DNA of 64,000 bases from Anaerolinea thermophila UNI-1 (GTDB lineage: Bacteria; Chloroflexota; Anaerolineae; Anaerolineales; Anaerolineaceae): positions 1 to 64,000 of the forward strand of contig NC_014960.1 in NCBI RefSeq assembly GCF_000199675.1, read 5' to 3'. Shown here one piece after another: positions 50,619 through 59,566 of this stretch; position 1 is the first letter of the stretch, and every line of letters begins with the position of its first letter. The notes beneath the pieces are model-generated. The model was not told the DNA's origin. It ran no database searches and worked only from the letters and a program-made list of their open reading frames with translations. Position numbers and translations under genes: made by a program.

Positions 50619-52361
50619 ATGCTGAGCGAACTGCGCATTGAGAATTTTGCCATCATTGATCACCTGACCCTGACCTTTCGTCCCGGGTTGATTGCCTTCA
50701 CCGGCGAGACGGGCGCGGGCAAGTCCATCATTCTGGACGCCATTGCCGCAGTCATCGGCGGTAAGGTCGAACCTGCCATGATTCGCGCCGGCGCCGAGCG
50801 CGCGCTGGTGGAAGCCACCTTCAGCCTGCCCGAAGAAATCCGTCCGGCGGTGCATGAGATTCTGGAGCGCGAAGACCTGCTGGATGACCCCGAGACGCTC
50901 TTGCTGGCGCGGGAAATCCGCCGCGAAGGGCGCAGTGTGGCGCGGGTGAACGGGCGCGCCGTCAGCGCCGGGTTGATGCGCGAACTGGGCAGTTACCTGG
51001 TGGATATTCACGGGCAATCCGAGCATCTCTCCCTGCTGAACGTCAAAGAGCACATCCATCTGCTGGATCGCTTTGCCGGTCTGCAGGATGCGCTGGACGA
51101 CTACCGCAAAGCCTATCAGCGCCTGCAGGGCATGCGCCGCGAACTGGACAAACTGCGCCAGATGGAAGCCGATGCCGAACGCCGCACCGACCTGCTGACC
51201 TACCAACTGCAGGAAATCGAATCGGCGCGCCTGCGGGTGGGCGAGGACGAAGAACTGCGCAAAGAGCGCGACCGCCTGGCAAACGCCGAGAACCTGGCGG
51301 CGCTGGCGCAACAAAGCCTGACCCTGCTGGACGAAGGCGCGCCCGATACCCCCGCGCTGAGCGACCTGGCAGGGCAGTTGGTGCAGTTACTGCACGGCAT
51401 GGTGCGCATGGATGCCTCGCAGAGCGACCTGCTGGAGCAGGCAGAAACGCTGGCAGAACTTGCCAGCGACCTGAGCCGTTCCCTGCAAACCTACCTGGAT
51501 GGTATTGAGTTTAATCCGCGCCGCCTGGCGCAGGTGGAAGAGCGCCTGGATTTGATTCACAAAATCCAGCGCAAGTACAACGGCAGTATCGAATCGGCGC
51601 TGGCGTTTGCCGAAAAAGCCCGCGCCGAACTGGAAACCATTGCTCATGCCACCGAGCGGATTGCCGAATTGGAAGAGGAAGAAGCCAGCGCCCTGCAGGA
51701 ACTCTCCGAGCGCGCCCGCACCCTTTCGGAGCGGCGCAGAGAAGCCGCGCGGCGTCTGGAAAGCGCCGTGGAGCGCGAATTGAGCGACCTGAGCATGAAC
51801 GGCGCGCGCTTTGCGGTGGATTTTCGCACCGAGCCCGATCCCGCAGGGCTGAGCCTGCCTGACGGCTCGCGCGTGGCGTTTGACGCGCTGGGCTTTGACC
51901 GGGTGGAGTTTCTCATTGCTCCCAACCCCGGTGAAGGGCTGAAGCCGCTGGTCAAGATTGCCTCGGGGGGCGAGACTTCGCGCCTGATGCTGGCGCTGAA
52001 GAACGTGCTGGCGCAAGCCGATTACGTGCCCACGCTGATTTTCGACGAGATTGATCAGGGCATCGGCGGGCGCGTGGGCGCGGTGGTGGGCGAGAAATTG
52101 TGGCAGTTGGGACGCCGCCATGAGGTGCTGTGCGTGACCCACCTGCCGCAGTTGGCGGCTTACGGCGATTTGCACTTCAGCGTGCGCAAGCAGGTGCATG
52201 GGGGGCGCACCACCACGCAGGTTCAACCGCTGGATGAAGAGAACCGCCTGAACGAACTGGCGGTGATGCTGGGCGGGCTGAACCCCGCCAACCTGGCGGC
52301 AGCCCGCGAAACCCGCCTTGCGGCACAACAACGTATGCAGGAACTTGCCGTGAAGCCATGA
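50619..52361 (+). CDS. recN: DNA repair protein RecN
   Basis: 580 residues from the ATG at 50619 (LSELRIENFAII is the usual start; a GTG at 50613 is an alternative). Walker A GETGAGKS at 29-36, long coiled coils from about 150 to 380, and a C-terminal SGGETSRLMLALK signature with TLIFDEIDQGIGGRVG as Walker B. SMC-like protein that acts early at double-strand breaks. Its stop overlaps the ATG of the next gene. Confidence 0.95.
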   Translation: MLSELRIENFAIIDHLTLTFRPGLIAFTGETGAGKSIILDAIAAVIGGKVEPAMIRAGAERALVEATFSLPEEIRPAVHEILEREDLLDDPETLLLAREIRREGRSVARVNGRAVSAGLMRELGSYLVDIHGQSEHLSLLNVKEHIHLLDRFAGLQDALDDYRKAYQRLQGMRRELDKLRQMEADAERRTDLLTYQLQEIESARLRVGEDEELRKERDRLANAENLAALAQQSLTLLDEGAPDTPALSDLAGQLVQLLHGMVRMDASQSDLLEQAETLAELASDLSRSLQTYLDGIEFNPRRLAQVEERLDLIHKIQRKYNGSIESALAFAEKARAELETIAHATERIAELEEEEASALQELSERARTLSERRREAARRLESAVERELSDLSMNGARFAVDFRTEPDPAGLSLPDGSRVAFDALGFDRVEFLIAPNPGEGLKPLVKIASGGETSRLMLALKNVLAQADYVPTLIFDEIDQGIGGRVGAVVGEKLWQLGRRHEVLCVTHLPQLAAYGDLHFSVRKQVHGGRTTTQVQPLDEENRLNELAVMLGGLNPANLAAARETRLAAQQRMQELAVKP

Positions 52362-55300
52362 ATCGACCCGCGCGCATCCACCTTCTGGGAACGCCAGCGG
52401 TGTACTTTGAAAGCCAGCCGCTGGAGATTCCGCGCCGTGAGGTGCGCACCCTGCTGTACTTCCTTGCCTGCCAGCGGGAACCCGTCTCCCGCACGCGATT
52501 GACTTTGCTCTTCTGGGGCGATTATCCCGAAGAAACCGCCCGCAAGCGCCTGCGCGAGTCGTTGGCGCGCCTGAAGAGCATCTTCCCTATCCGCGACCTG
52601 ATTCAAACCCCCGGCGAAGAGGTCTTTCTTCATCCCCAGTACTTCTTTTGTGATGCGCTGGAGTTTGAAAACAACGCCCGCACCCTGCTGACGACGCTGG
52701 CATCCATTCCGCTGATGACGCCGTTGCCCGAACTGCTTGCCACGCAACTGCGCCGCACCGTCACCCTGTGGTCGGGCAAGTGCTTCCTCGCCGATGTGCG
52801 CCTGCCGGATTCGCCTGACCTGGAATGGTGGCGGCTTTCGCACGGCGATTTTCTGCTGGGGATGCAAACCCGCCTGCTGGAGCGCATGGCGGCGCACGAA
52901 ACCGCGCAGGGCAACGTGGAGCAAGCCATCGAGTGGCTGAATCGCGGGCTGGAATTCGCCCCGCTGGATGAGGGGCTGAACCATGCCCTGCTGGAACTGC
53001 TGGAACGGCGCGGATGGTTCAGTCAGGCGCAATCGCATCTGGAGGAAATGACGCGCCGTTTCACCGCCGAAGAACAGCCTTTGCCGTCCTGGATAGAAGC
53101 TTGGCGGGGGCGCCTGCGTGTATCTTTGGAGCGCACCTCTGCGTCTGTCAGCAGGGGGGAGCCCCCTTCGCCCCTGCCGTGGGTGGGGCGCAAAGAGGCA
53201 CTGGATGCCCTGCATCGGGCTTGCTTCCGCGGCGGGGTGGTGCTGATTATCGGCGAGGAAGGCGCGGGCAAGACGCGCCTGGTGTACCAGTGTTTGTCTC
53301 AGGCGCCCGCGATGCGCCGACTGCTCTCGGTCACCGCTTCGCCTCAGGATCGCACCTTGCCCTACCATTCCTGGGTGCAGATACTGCGCAAGGGGGTCTT
53401 ACCCCAGCACTGGCAGGCGCTCTCGAAAAACTGGCTGGGGTTCTTCAGCCTTCTGCTGGGCGAACTGCGCGAGGCTTTCCCCGACCTGCCGCCACCCAGC
53501 AGTGAGACGGCTTTCCTGCCCACCATGGCATTTGAGGGGCTGGAGCGCATCCTCAACGTGGTCAAGCAGGAAACGCCCCTGGCGCTGTGGTTCGACAATG
53601 TGCACTGGTGCGACGAGTCCTCGCTGGAAGCCCTGGAGTACCTGATTCACCAGAATTTCTTTGACGAGAACGCCCTGCTGGTGCTCAGCACCATTCCCAA
53701 CCCTGCCTCGCCCACCCTGTCGCGCATCCTGCGGGATGTACCGCTTACTCAAACTACCCTGATCGAACTGCGCGGGCTGACACGCCAGGAAGTGCGCTGG
53801 CTGTTACAGAAATTGGGCAATGTGGAGCCCAAACCCGAACTGGTGGATCGCCTGCACCGCGAGAGTGGCGGCAACCCCCTGCTTCTGCAGGAACTTCTGC
53901 GCGCCATGGTGCAGGATGGGTCGCCGAGCGCCCTGGTGACCGGCGCCGGCAACACGCTCTCGCGCCGGTTGCACGCGTTAATCCGCCGCCGTCTGGAGCA
54001 ACTCACCCCGCAGGCGCGGCAGGTGCTGGAAGGGGCGGCAGTGCTGGGAAGCGAGTTTGCTCTGCCACACCTGTTACGCATCCTCTCGCTGCCGGAAGAG
54101 CAGGCGGTGCAGGGGGTGGAAGAATTACTCCGTGCGCAGTTGCTGACCCATGCCGAAGGCTCGTCCTACCGCTTTCAGCATGAAATGGTGCACACGGTGA
54201 CGTTGCTCAACCTCAGCGACCCTTACCGGCGTCTTCTGCACCGCCGGGCGGCGCAAATGCTGAAAGAGCAGGCGGGCAATCAGCCGCGCGCGCTGGCGGG
54301 ACGAATTGCCGACCATCTGGAGCAGGCAGGGGAGAATCTGCCGGCGCTGGAGTACTGGGTGGAAGCAGCGCGCTATCACCGGCGGGTGTATGCGGTGCAA
54401 CAGGCGCGGCAGGCGTTCCAGCACGCTGAACGCATGCTGGAACAGTTGGGCATGGGCGCCCCCGATGACCTGGTGCTGACCCTGTACGAAGAATGGTGCG
54501 CCATGGCGTTCGACCTGCATCAATTCTGGGAGAGCCAGCGGGCGGCTGAGCGCCTGCTCTCGCAGGGCTACCTGCGTCAGAACGCCCGCTTGCTGGCGAG
54601 CGCCCTGCTGGAGAAAGCCCTGGCTGCCGAATTGCAAAACCGTGCCGAAGAGATGCAGGAATACCTGGCATCTGCCGTGCCCTATCTGGAAACGGTGAAC
54701 GACGATGCCCTGTGGCTGCGCTATGCCTTTCATCAAGGGGGCATTGCTTCGGTGGTGCGTGGAGAGGTGAAGGATGCCCTGCGGGTATTTGGCAAAGCCT
54801 GGGTGCGCTGGCGGGGAGAATCTGACCGCCGTTTGCTGGAACTGCACGCCAACCTGGGGTCGCGCTACGCTCAGGCGCTGATTTCCGCCGGACGCCTGGA
54901 AGAAGCCCTGCAGGTGGGTGAGCAAGCCCTGGAAGAAGCCCGGCGTGCGGTAAGTCACAGCGCCGGGGCGCGCATTTTGCCCGCGCTGGCGCTGGCGAAT
55001 GTTTACCTGGGACGCTACGACCTTGCCCTGCGGCAGGCGGAAATGGCGCAAGCCATGCTGCGTCACATGGATAACCACCGCATCCTGGCAGTGGTCCATT
55101 CCATCTTTGCCATGGTGATGCTGGCAAAGGGTAATCTATCTGCCCTGTGGACATTCCTCGAGCAGATGAAGCGCGAGACCCGCGAAGCCCAGGTGCATAC
55201 CATCGAAGCCTGGACGCAACGGGTGTGGGGCGATACGCTGCAGTTGTTGGGCGCCATCGAGGAATCCAACCGGGTGTACGAGCAGGTGCTTCTCCTTCCT

Positions 55301-55849
55301 GTAGGGGATATCTACCGCGCGGAAGCCGTAGTGCGCCTGGGACTGGGGCGCGTACTGGCAGGGCAGGGTGAGGCTGGTTTGAGCCTGCTCGAAGACATCA
55401 GCCAGACAGCGCAGGCGGGAGGAATGGGGCTGGTTGTGCGCCTTGCCGATGCCGCCCGCGCGCTGGCGCTGGCATTGCTGGGCAGGTGCGAAGAATCCAG
55501 CACGCTCACCGAGCGCCTCTCGGCAGAGGGGCATCTCCTGGATTTGCTCACTTTTACCTTTGCCCACCTGGCAATGTGTGTGGTGGCGTTGAAGCAGAAC
55601 CGTCTGCTGGAAGCGCGCATGAAAGCCATGGCGCTGGCCAGCCGTGCCGGTGAGCATGACGTGCTGTTCATGGAGATTTACGCGCTGGTGGTGCTTATCC
55701 ACACGGCGCGGCGCATGGGGGAAGATACGGCGCTTTTTGAAGCCCAATTGCATGAGCGCCTTAACCGCCTGGTGGTAAATGCCCGCCATACCCCCCTGGA
55801 AGACTACGCCGGACGCCTGCAAGGGTGGATTGCAACGTTTTTACAATGA
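52358..55849 (+). CDS. SARP/BTAD-AAA ATPase-TPR transcriptional regulator
   Basis: 1163 residues. N-terminal winged helix about 5-95 (IHLLGTPAVYFESQPLEIPRREVRTLLYFLA), BTAD helical domain about 100-250, AAA domain with Walker A GEEGAGKT at 299-306 and a Walker B-like ALWFDNVHW near 407-415, then helical TPR-like repeats from about 600 to the end. This is the AfsR/large LuxR-like (STAND) layout; a signal would trigger oligomerisation and promoter binding. ATGA overlap with recN suggests cotranscription with DNA repair. Targets unknown. Confidence 0.85.
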   Translation: MNRPARIHLLGTPAVYFESQPLEIPRREVRTLLYFLACQREPVSRTRLTLLFWGDYPEETARKRLRESLARLKSIFPIRDLIQTPGEEVFLHPQYFFCDALEFENNARTLLTTLASIPLMTPLPELLATQLRRTVTLWSGKCFLADVRLPDSPDLEWWRLSHGDFLLGMQTRLLERMAAHETAQGNVEQAIEWLNRGLEFAPLDEGLNHALLELLERRGWFSQAQSHLEEMTRRFTAEEQPLPSWIEAWRGRLRVSLERTSASVSRGEPPSPLPWVGRKEALDALHRACFRGGVVLIIGEEGAGKTRLVYQCLSQAPAMRRLLSVTASPQDRTLPYHSWVQILRKGVLPQHWQALSKNWLGFFSLLLGELREAFPDLPPPSSETAFLPTMAFEGLERILNVVKQETPLALWFDNVHWCDESSLEALEYLIHQNFFDENALLVLSTIPNPASPTLSRILRDVPLTQTTLIELRGLTRQEVRWLLQKLGNVEPKPELVDRLHRESGGNPLLLQELLRAMVQDGSPSALVTGAGNTLSRRLHALIRRRLEQLTPQARQVLEGAAVLGSEFALPHLLRILSLPEEQAVQGVEELLRAQLLTHAEGSSYRFQHEMVHTVTLLNLSDPYRRLLHRRAAQMLKEQAGNQPRALAGRIADHLEQAGENLPALEYWVEAARYHRRVYAVQQARQAFQHAERMLEQLGMGAPDDLVLTLYEEWCAMAFDLHQFWESQRAAERLLSQGYLRQNARLLASALLEKALAAELQNRAEEMQEYLASAVPYLETVNDDALWLRYAFHQGGIASVVRGEVKDALRVFGKAWVRWRGESDRRLLELHANLGSRYAQALISAGRLEEALQVGEQALEEARRAVSHSAGARILPALALANVYLGRYDLALRQAEMAQAMLRHMDNHRILAVVHSIFAMVMLAKGNLSALWTFLEQMKRETREAQVHTIEAWTQRVWGDTLQLLGAIEESNRVYEQVLLLPVGDIYRAEAVVRLGLGRVLAGQGEAGLSLLEDISQTAQAGGMGLVVRLADAARALALALLGRCEESSTLTERLSAEGHLLDLLTFTFAHLAMCVVALKQNRLLEARMKAMALASRAGEHDVLFMEIYALVVLIHTARRMGEDTALFEAQLHERLNRLVVNARHTPLEDYAGRLQGWIATFLQ

Positions 55850-55959
55850 AAAAGAACTTATGAAAACGTTTTTTGTCAACGCTTTGTCAACGCCGGTGCC
55901 TTAAGATGAAAGCAGATTAAACTCATGCCACCGCTTGCAAGGTTAGGGGACTTGCAGTG

Positions 55960-56003
55960 GAAGACCGTTCGAGAAGGGAACAGACTCGGGCGGTCTTCTA
56001 TTT
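55960..56003 (+). terminator. Terminator of the nadK-recN-SARP operon
   Basis: GAAGACCG (55960-55967) pairs with CGGTCTTC (55991-55998), extended by G-T pairs and CGAG/CTCG, then TATTTAA. The remainder of 55850-56125 shows no gene, only repeat-like text near 56045-56110. Confidence 0.7.
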
Positions 56004-56125
56004 AACTTGCAAGGGGGATACCCCTGCCAGCCATGGGAGAGGCTGTTTCGCGCTCGCAACGACATGGAGGGGAAGAAAAGAGGAGAGCGTCCCGGCGGGC
56101 TCGACGAAGACTGAGTGCACGCGCC

Positions 56126-56659
56126 TCAATCTTCCGCCAGCAAATCCTCTATGGCTTCCCATACGTATGCCACCTCGCGCAGAATCTGCCTGCCGATGGT
56201 GATGTTCTGCTCGCGGGAGAGCACGCCCCCCAACGCCTCGTAAAACCGGCGCGCGGGGAGATTTTCTGCCAGCACCCAGACCAGACAGGCGCGCATGCCC
56301 TGCGATTTCAGCCAGCGGGCGGCGCGGCGCATCAGACGCATGCCAATGCCCTGCCGGTGATAGGCAGGCAAAAGGTAAATGGCATACACCTCGCCCATGT
56401 TTGGCTTCAGCCCTTCCCGCTCGGCGCCGGCGTTCACAAACCCCACCACCTGTCCACGATCGGTCGTCGCCACAAATGTAGCCGATTCGCCGCTGGTCAG
56501 GTACTGACGCCAGCGTTCTTCCCGGTGAGCCACGTCTAAACTGTTCAGGAACTCATCGTCCACAATGCCGCGGTAGGCGGCGCGCCAGGTTTCCACGTGC
56601 ACCTGTGCCAGCGCAGGGGCATCTTCCGGTACCGCCGGGCGAATCCAGATCGAGGTCAT
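56126..56659 (-). CDS. GNAT-family N-acetyltransferase
   Basis: 177 residues. IRPAVPEDAPALAQVHVETWRAAYRGIVDDEFL is the typical start, EVYAIYLLPAYHRQGIGMRLMRRAARWL (near 91-118) carries the acetyl-CoA binding Q-x-x-G-x-G motif, and VWVLAENLPARRFYEALGG is the family end. Acceptor unknown. It overlaps the ZIP gene by 4 bp and is the second gene of that operon. Confidence 0.9.
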   Translation of the reverse strand: MTSIWIRPAVPEDAPALAQVHVETWRAAYRGIVDDEFLNSLDVAHREERWRQYLTSGESATFVATTDRGQVVGFVNAGAEREGLKPNMGEVYAIYLLPAYHRQGIGMRLMRRAARWLKSQGMRACLVWVLAENLPARRFYEALGGVLSREQNITIGRQILREVAYVWEAIEDLLAED

Positions 56660-57468
56660 CCCAGCGACACGTCCAGGAACATCATCACCGCAAAGCCCAG
56701 CATGGCGCCGAAGGTTGCTGCGTGAGTGTCCTTTTCCTGCTGTGCCTCGGGGATGAGTTCCTCGACCACCACGTAAATCATCGCTCCGGCGGCAAATGCC
56801 AGTGCGTAGGGCAACAGCGGGCGCATCAGCAGAACAGCCACCGCCCCCAGCACCCCGGCAACAGGTTCCACCAGACCCGAAGCCTGCCCGTACAGAAAGG
56901 CTTTGAACCGCGAGAAGCCTTCCCGCCTCAGCGGCACCGAGACTGCCGCACCTTCGGGGAAGTTCTGCAAGCCAATGCCCAGCGCCAGCGCCAGCGCCCC
57001 CGCCAGCGTTGCCGAGGGGATGCCCGCCGCTACTGCGCCAAAGGCTACACCCACCGCTAGCCCTTCGGGAAAGTTGTGCAGGGTAATCGCCAGCACCAGC
57101 AGGATGCTTCTCTGCCAGGAGGTCTTGATGCCCTCGGCTTCTTCCAGCGGCAATCCCAAATGCAAATGCGGCAGGATGCGATCGACCAGCCAGAGGAAAG
57201 CCCCGCCTGCCAGAAAGCCTGCTACTGCCGGAAGCCAGCCCGGCTGACCATTTTCCTGCGCCAGGTCAATGGCAGGCGCCAGCAAAGACCAGAAACTGGC
57301 GGCAATCATCACCCCGGCGGCAAAACCCAGCATGGTATCCAGTACCCGCCGGTTAATGCTCTTGAAGAAAAACACCATGGCGGAACCCAGGGCAGTCACG
57401 CCCCAGGTGAAGAGCGTGCCCATCAGGGCTTGAAGTACGGGTGCTTGTTGCGCAAACCATTCCATCAT
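56656..57468 (-). CDS. ZIP-family metal transporter
   Basis: 270 residues, eight helices. HNFPEG at 131-136 in helix IV and QNFPEG at 168-173 in helix V are the metal-binding motifs, with EELIPEAQQ further on. It likely brings zinc or another divalent metal into the cell. A His/Asp-containing loop HLHLGLPLEEAEG lies before helix IV. GAGGATGA precedes the ATG. Confidence 0.9.
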   Translation of the reverse strand: MMEWFAQQAPVLQALMGTLFTWGVTALGSAMVFFFKSINRRVLDTMLGFAAGVMIAASFWSLLAPAIDLAQENGQPGWLPAVAGFLAGGAFLWLVDRILPHLHLGLPLEEAEGIKTSWQRSILLVLAITLHNFPEGLAVGVAFGAVAAGIPSATLAGALALALGIGLQNFPEGAAVSVPLRREGFSRFKAFLYGQASGLVEPVAGVLGAVAVLLMRPLLPYALAFAAGAMIYVVVEELIPEAQQEKDTHAATFGAMLGFAVMMFLDVSLG

Positions 57469-57700
57469 CGCATTGTCATCCTCACTTTCTGGAAATGGTT
57501 AATCTTTTCCTGGGGCAATCCCTCCAGGAGAGGGCAATCGTCATCATTAAGGTAAATTTTACACGATTTTTGAGGGGCTTTCTTTCAGAACGAAGCGGGA
57601 AGCAGGCAGAGAGGCTGTTCGGGAAGGTTCTTGCCGGGGAGAACCGTGCTTTTCCCCCATATTTTGCGCCAGCGCAAAGAGGTTTTTCCCGTCGGCGGGG

Positions 57701-57712
57701 TACAATTGGAGC
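57701..57712 (+). promoter_or_regulatory. Leaderless-type -10 box
   Basis: TACAAT at 57701-57706, 6 nt before the methyltransferase ATG at 57713. The GGAG inside the 6 nt is too close to act as a ribosome site. The 244-bp gap 57469-57700 holds no gene. Confidence 0.5.
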
Positions 57713-58480
57713 ATGAACAACAGCCTGTATGACGACCTGAGCGAGGACTATGACCGCTTTGTCAACTGGGAACAGCGCTTGAAGGTGGAACTGCCTTTTC
57801 TTCTTCGGCATCTGCCGCATGGCAGGGTGCTGGATGCGGCTTGCGCCACCGGCTGGCATGCCATCGCCCTGGCACAGCAGGGTTTTCAGACGGCTGGGGC
57901 AGACCTCAGCCCGCAGATGATTGCCGTTGCCCGCCGCAATGCCCAAGCCGCCGGGGTGACTTTGCCCTTTGAGGTGGCAGGCTTTGGAGATCTGGCGCGG
58001 GCTTTTGCCGCATCCCTGCCCTTTGACGGCTTGATTTGTCTGGGCAATTCCCTGCCGCACCTGCTCACGCCGCAGGACCTTGCCCGGGCGCTGGCAGATT
58101 TTGCCGCCTGCCTGCGCCCCGGCGGGACGCTCATCCTGCAAAACCGCAATTTCGATGCCGTGCTGGCGCGCGGCGAGCGCTGGATGGAGCCGCAGGTATT
58201 CCGCAAGGGCAGAAAAACCTGGCTGTACCTGCGTTTTTATGATTTTCTGCCCGAGGGGCTGATTCGCTTCAACATGGTGAGGTTAACCCGCGAGCGGATG
58301 GGCTGGACTCAGCGGGTGACTTCCACGTTCCTGCGTCCTCTGCGCATGGCAGAAGTGATGGAGATGTTGCGGGAAGCCGGTTTTGAGGCGCTGGAGACGT
58401 ACGGGAGCATGGAGGCGGGGGGTGTGCCGTTTGATGTTCATACCAGCGGTAACAGCATTGTGGTGGCGCACAAAGCCTGA
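57713..58480 (+). CDS. Class I SAM-dependent methyltransferase
   Basis: 255 residues. YDDLSEDYDRFVNWEQRL is a typical start, VLDAACATGWHAIALAQQGFQTAGADLSPQMI near 41-72 is the SAM site, and FDGLICLGNSLPHLL and LRPGGTLILQNRNFD follow. Related to glycine/sarcosine or UbiE-like small-molecule methyltransferases; the acceptor is unknown. Single gene with a probable leaderless transcript. Confidence 0.85.
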   Translation: MNNSLYDDLSEDYDRFVNWEQRLKVELPFLLRHLPHGRVLDAACATGWHAIALAQQGFQTAGADLSPQMIAVARRNAQAAGVTLPFEVAGFGDLARAFAASLPFDGLICLGNSLPHLLTPQDLARALADFAACLRPGGTLILQNRNFDAVLARGERWMEPQVFRKGRKTWLYLRFYDFLPEGLIRFNMVRLTRERMGWTQRVTSTFLRPLRMAEVMEMLREAGFEALETYGSMEAGGVPFDVHTSGNSIVVAHKA

Positions 58481-58609
58481 AGGTTCTGGTAAGACGCGAA
58501 GGACGCTAAGGGGGGCGCTTTGATGCCTTTGGCGCGCTCAGACATTGGCTTGACGAACGCCGAGCGTGTGCTTGCTGTACCCCAAGCCCCCGGATGGCGA
58601 GCCTGCGCA

Positions 58610-58640
58610 AACAAAAAGGGCTGTTCTGGAGAACAGCCCT
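58610..58640 (-). terminator. Terminator of rpmI-rplT
   Basis: Perfect 10-bp stem AGGGCTGTTC/GAACAGCCCT with a 4-base loop; on the minus strand it is followed by TTTTTGTTT. A GACGCGAAGGACGCTAAGG repeat lies just beyond, near 58493-58511. Confidence 0.92.
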
Positions 58641-58670
58641 CTGGAGATTTCGCTGCCTGATTCGGACGAC

Positions 58671-59021
58671 TCAGGCGGCTTTGGCTTTTTCGACCACTGC
58701 GGCAAAGGCTTTAGGATCGCGCACCGCCAGATTGGCGAGCACTTTGCGGTTCAGGGCAATCCCAGCCTGCTTCAGAGCGTGGATGAACTGGCTGTAGGTC
58801 AAGCCGTTCAGACGCGCCGCCGCGTTGATACGGGCAATCCACAGTTTGCGCATGTCGCGCTTGCGCACGCGGCGATCCCGCGTGGCATACCACAGACTCT
58901 TCAGCATTGCCTCATTGGCGCGGCGGAACAAACGATGCCGCGTGCCAAAGTAGCCTTCCGTCATTTTCAAAATTTTCTTGTGTCGCAGATGTCCTTTCGG
59001 ACCACCTTTTACACGTGCCAT
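58671..59021 (-). CDS. rplT: 50S ribosomal protein L20
   Basis: 116 residues, usual length. ARVKGGPKGHLRHKKILKM at the start and ALKQAGIALNRKVLANLAVRDPKAFAAVVEKAK at the end are typical L20. It binds 23S rRNA early in large-subunit assembly and in many bacteria also regulates its own operon. It lies 105 bp downstream of rpmI. Confidence 0.96.
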   Translation of the reverse strand: MARVKGGPKGHLRHKKILKMTEGYFGTRHRLFRRANEAMLKSLWYATRDRRVRKRDMRKLWIARINAAARLNGLTYSQFIHALKQAGIALNRKVLANLAVRDPKAFAAVVEKAKAA

Positions 59022-59126
59022 GTCTTACTCCTTTGCGAACCCCCGGGCGCCGGTCTTTTCAACCTGTTGCGAACACCCGACAGCCGCTCCAAAAAACCGA
59101 AATTAGACGAACTGCCCTGACGGCGA

Positions 59127-59363
59127 TTAATCCTGCTTCTTCAGGTAGGGAGCCAGACGCTCAACGCGCTTGATGATGCCCTCACCCTGGACAGGCAGCA
59201 TTTCCGTGAACAGGGCTTTGGTGCGCTTGGAGGTGCGGCGGCGCAGGTGGCTCTTGCCGCCCTTGGTGCGCACCAGCACACCCGACCCGGTCAGGCGAAA
59301 GCGTTTGCTGGTCGCCTTGTGGGTCTTCAACTTAAATTTTCCGGGTTTAACTTTGCGTGGCAC
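59127..59363 (-). CDS. rpmI: 50S ribosomal protein L35
   Basis: 78 residues, GTG start at 59363 with AAGGAG ahead. KFKLKTHKATSKRFRLTGSGVLVRTKGGKSHLRRRTSKRTKAL is typical L35, with a C-terminal extension of about 12 residues (IIKRVERLAPYLKKQD). infC, which usually precedes rpmI, is absent here. Confidence 0.93.
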   Translation of the reverse strand: MPRKVKPGKFKLKTHKATSKRFRLTGSGVLVRTKGGKSHLRRRTSKRTKALFTEMLPVQGEGIIKRVERLAPYLKKQD

Positions 59364-59430
59364 AGCGAAACTCCTTCTTTTCTAAATCTTGCTTAAATAA
59401 AAAGTCACACGTTTGCTCGCGCGAGGGCGG

Positions 59431-59471
59431 ATTATACTACGGAATCGCTCCCATGGGGAGAGATTCCGTAG
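59431..59471 (-). promoter_or_regulatory. Promoter of rpmI-rplT with a long palindrome over the -35 region
   Basis: TATAAT on the minus strand (59436-59431) is directly abutted by a palindrome: arms CTACGGAATC (59437-59446) and GATTCCGTAG (59462-59471), with an inner CTCCC/GGGAG. The palindrome occupies the -35 position, so a dimeric regulator may act there. The remaining leader to 59363 is about 60 nt. Confidence 0.55.
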
Positions 59472-59566
59472 ATGAAAAGTGTTTTCACGAGTTGATTACA
59501 CAACGTTGAAATGGCGTATTTCGATCATTATGCTGGATTTTCAGAAATTTTCTTCTGAGGGCAAAC

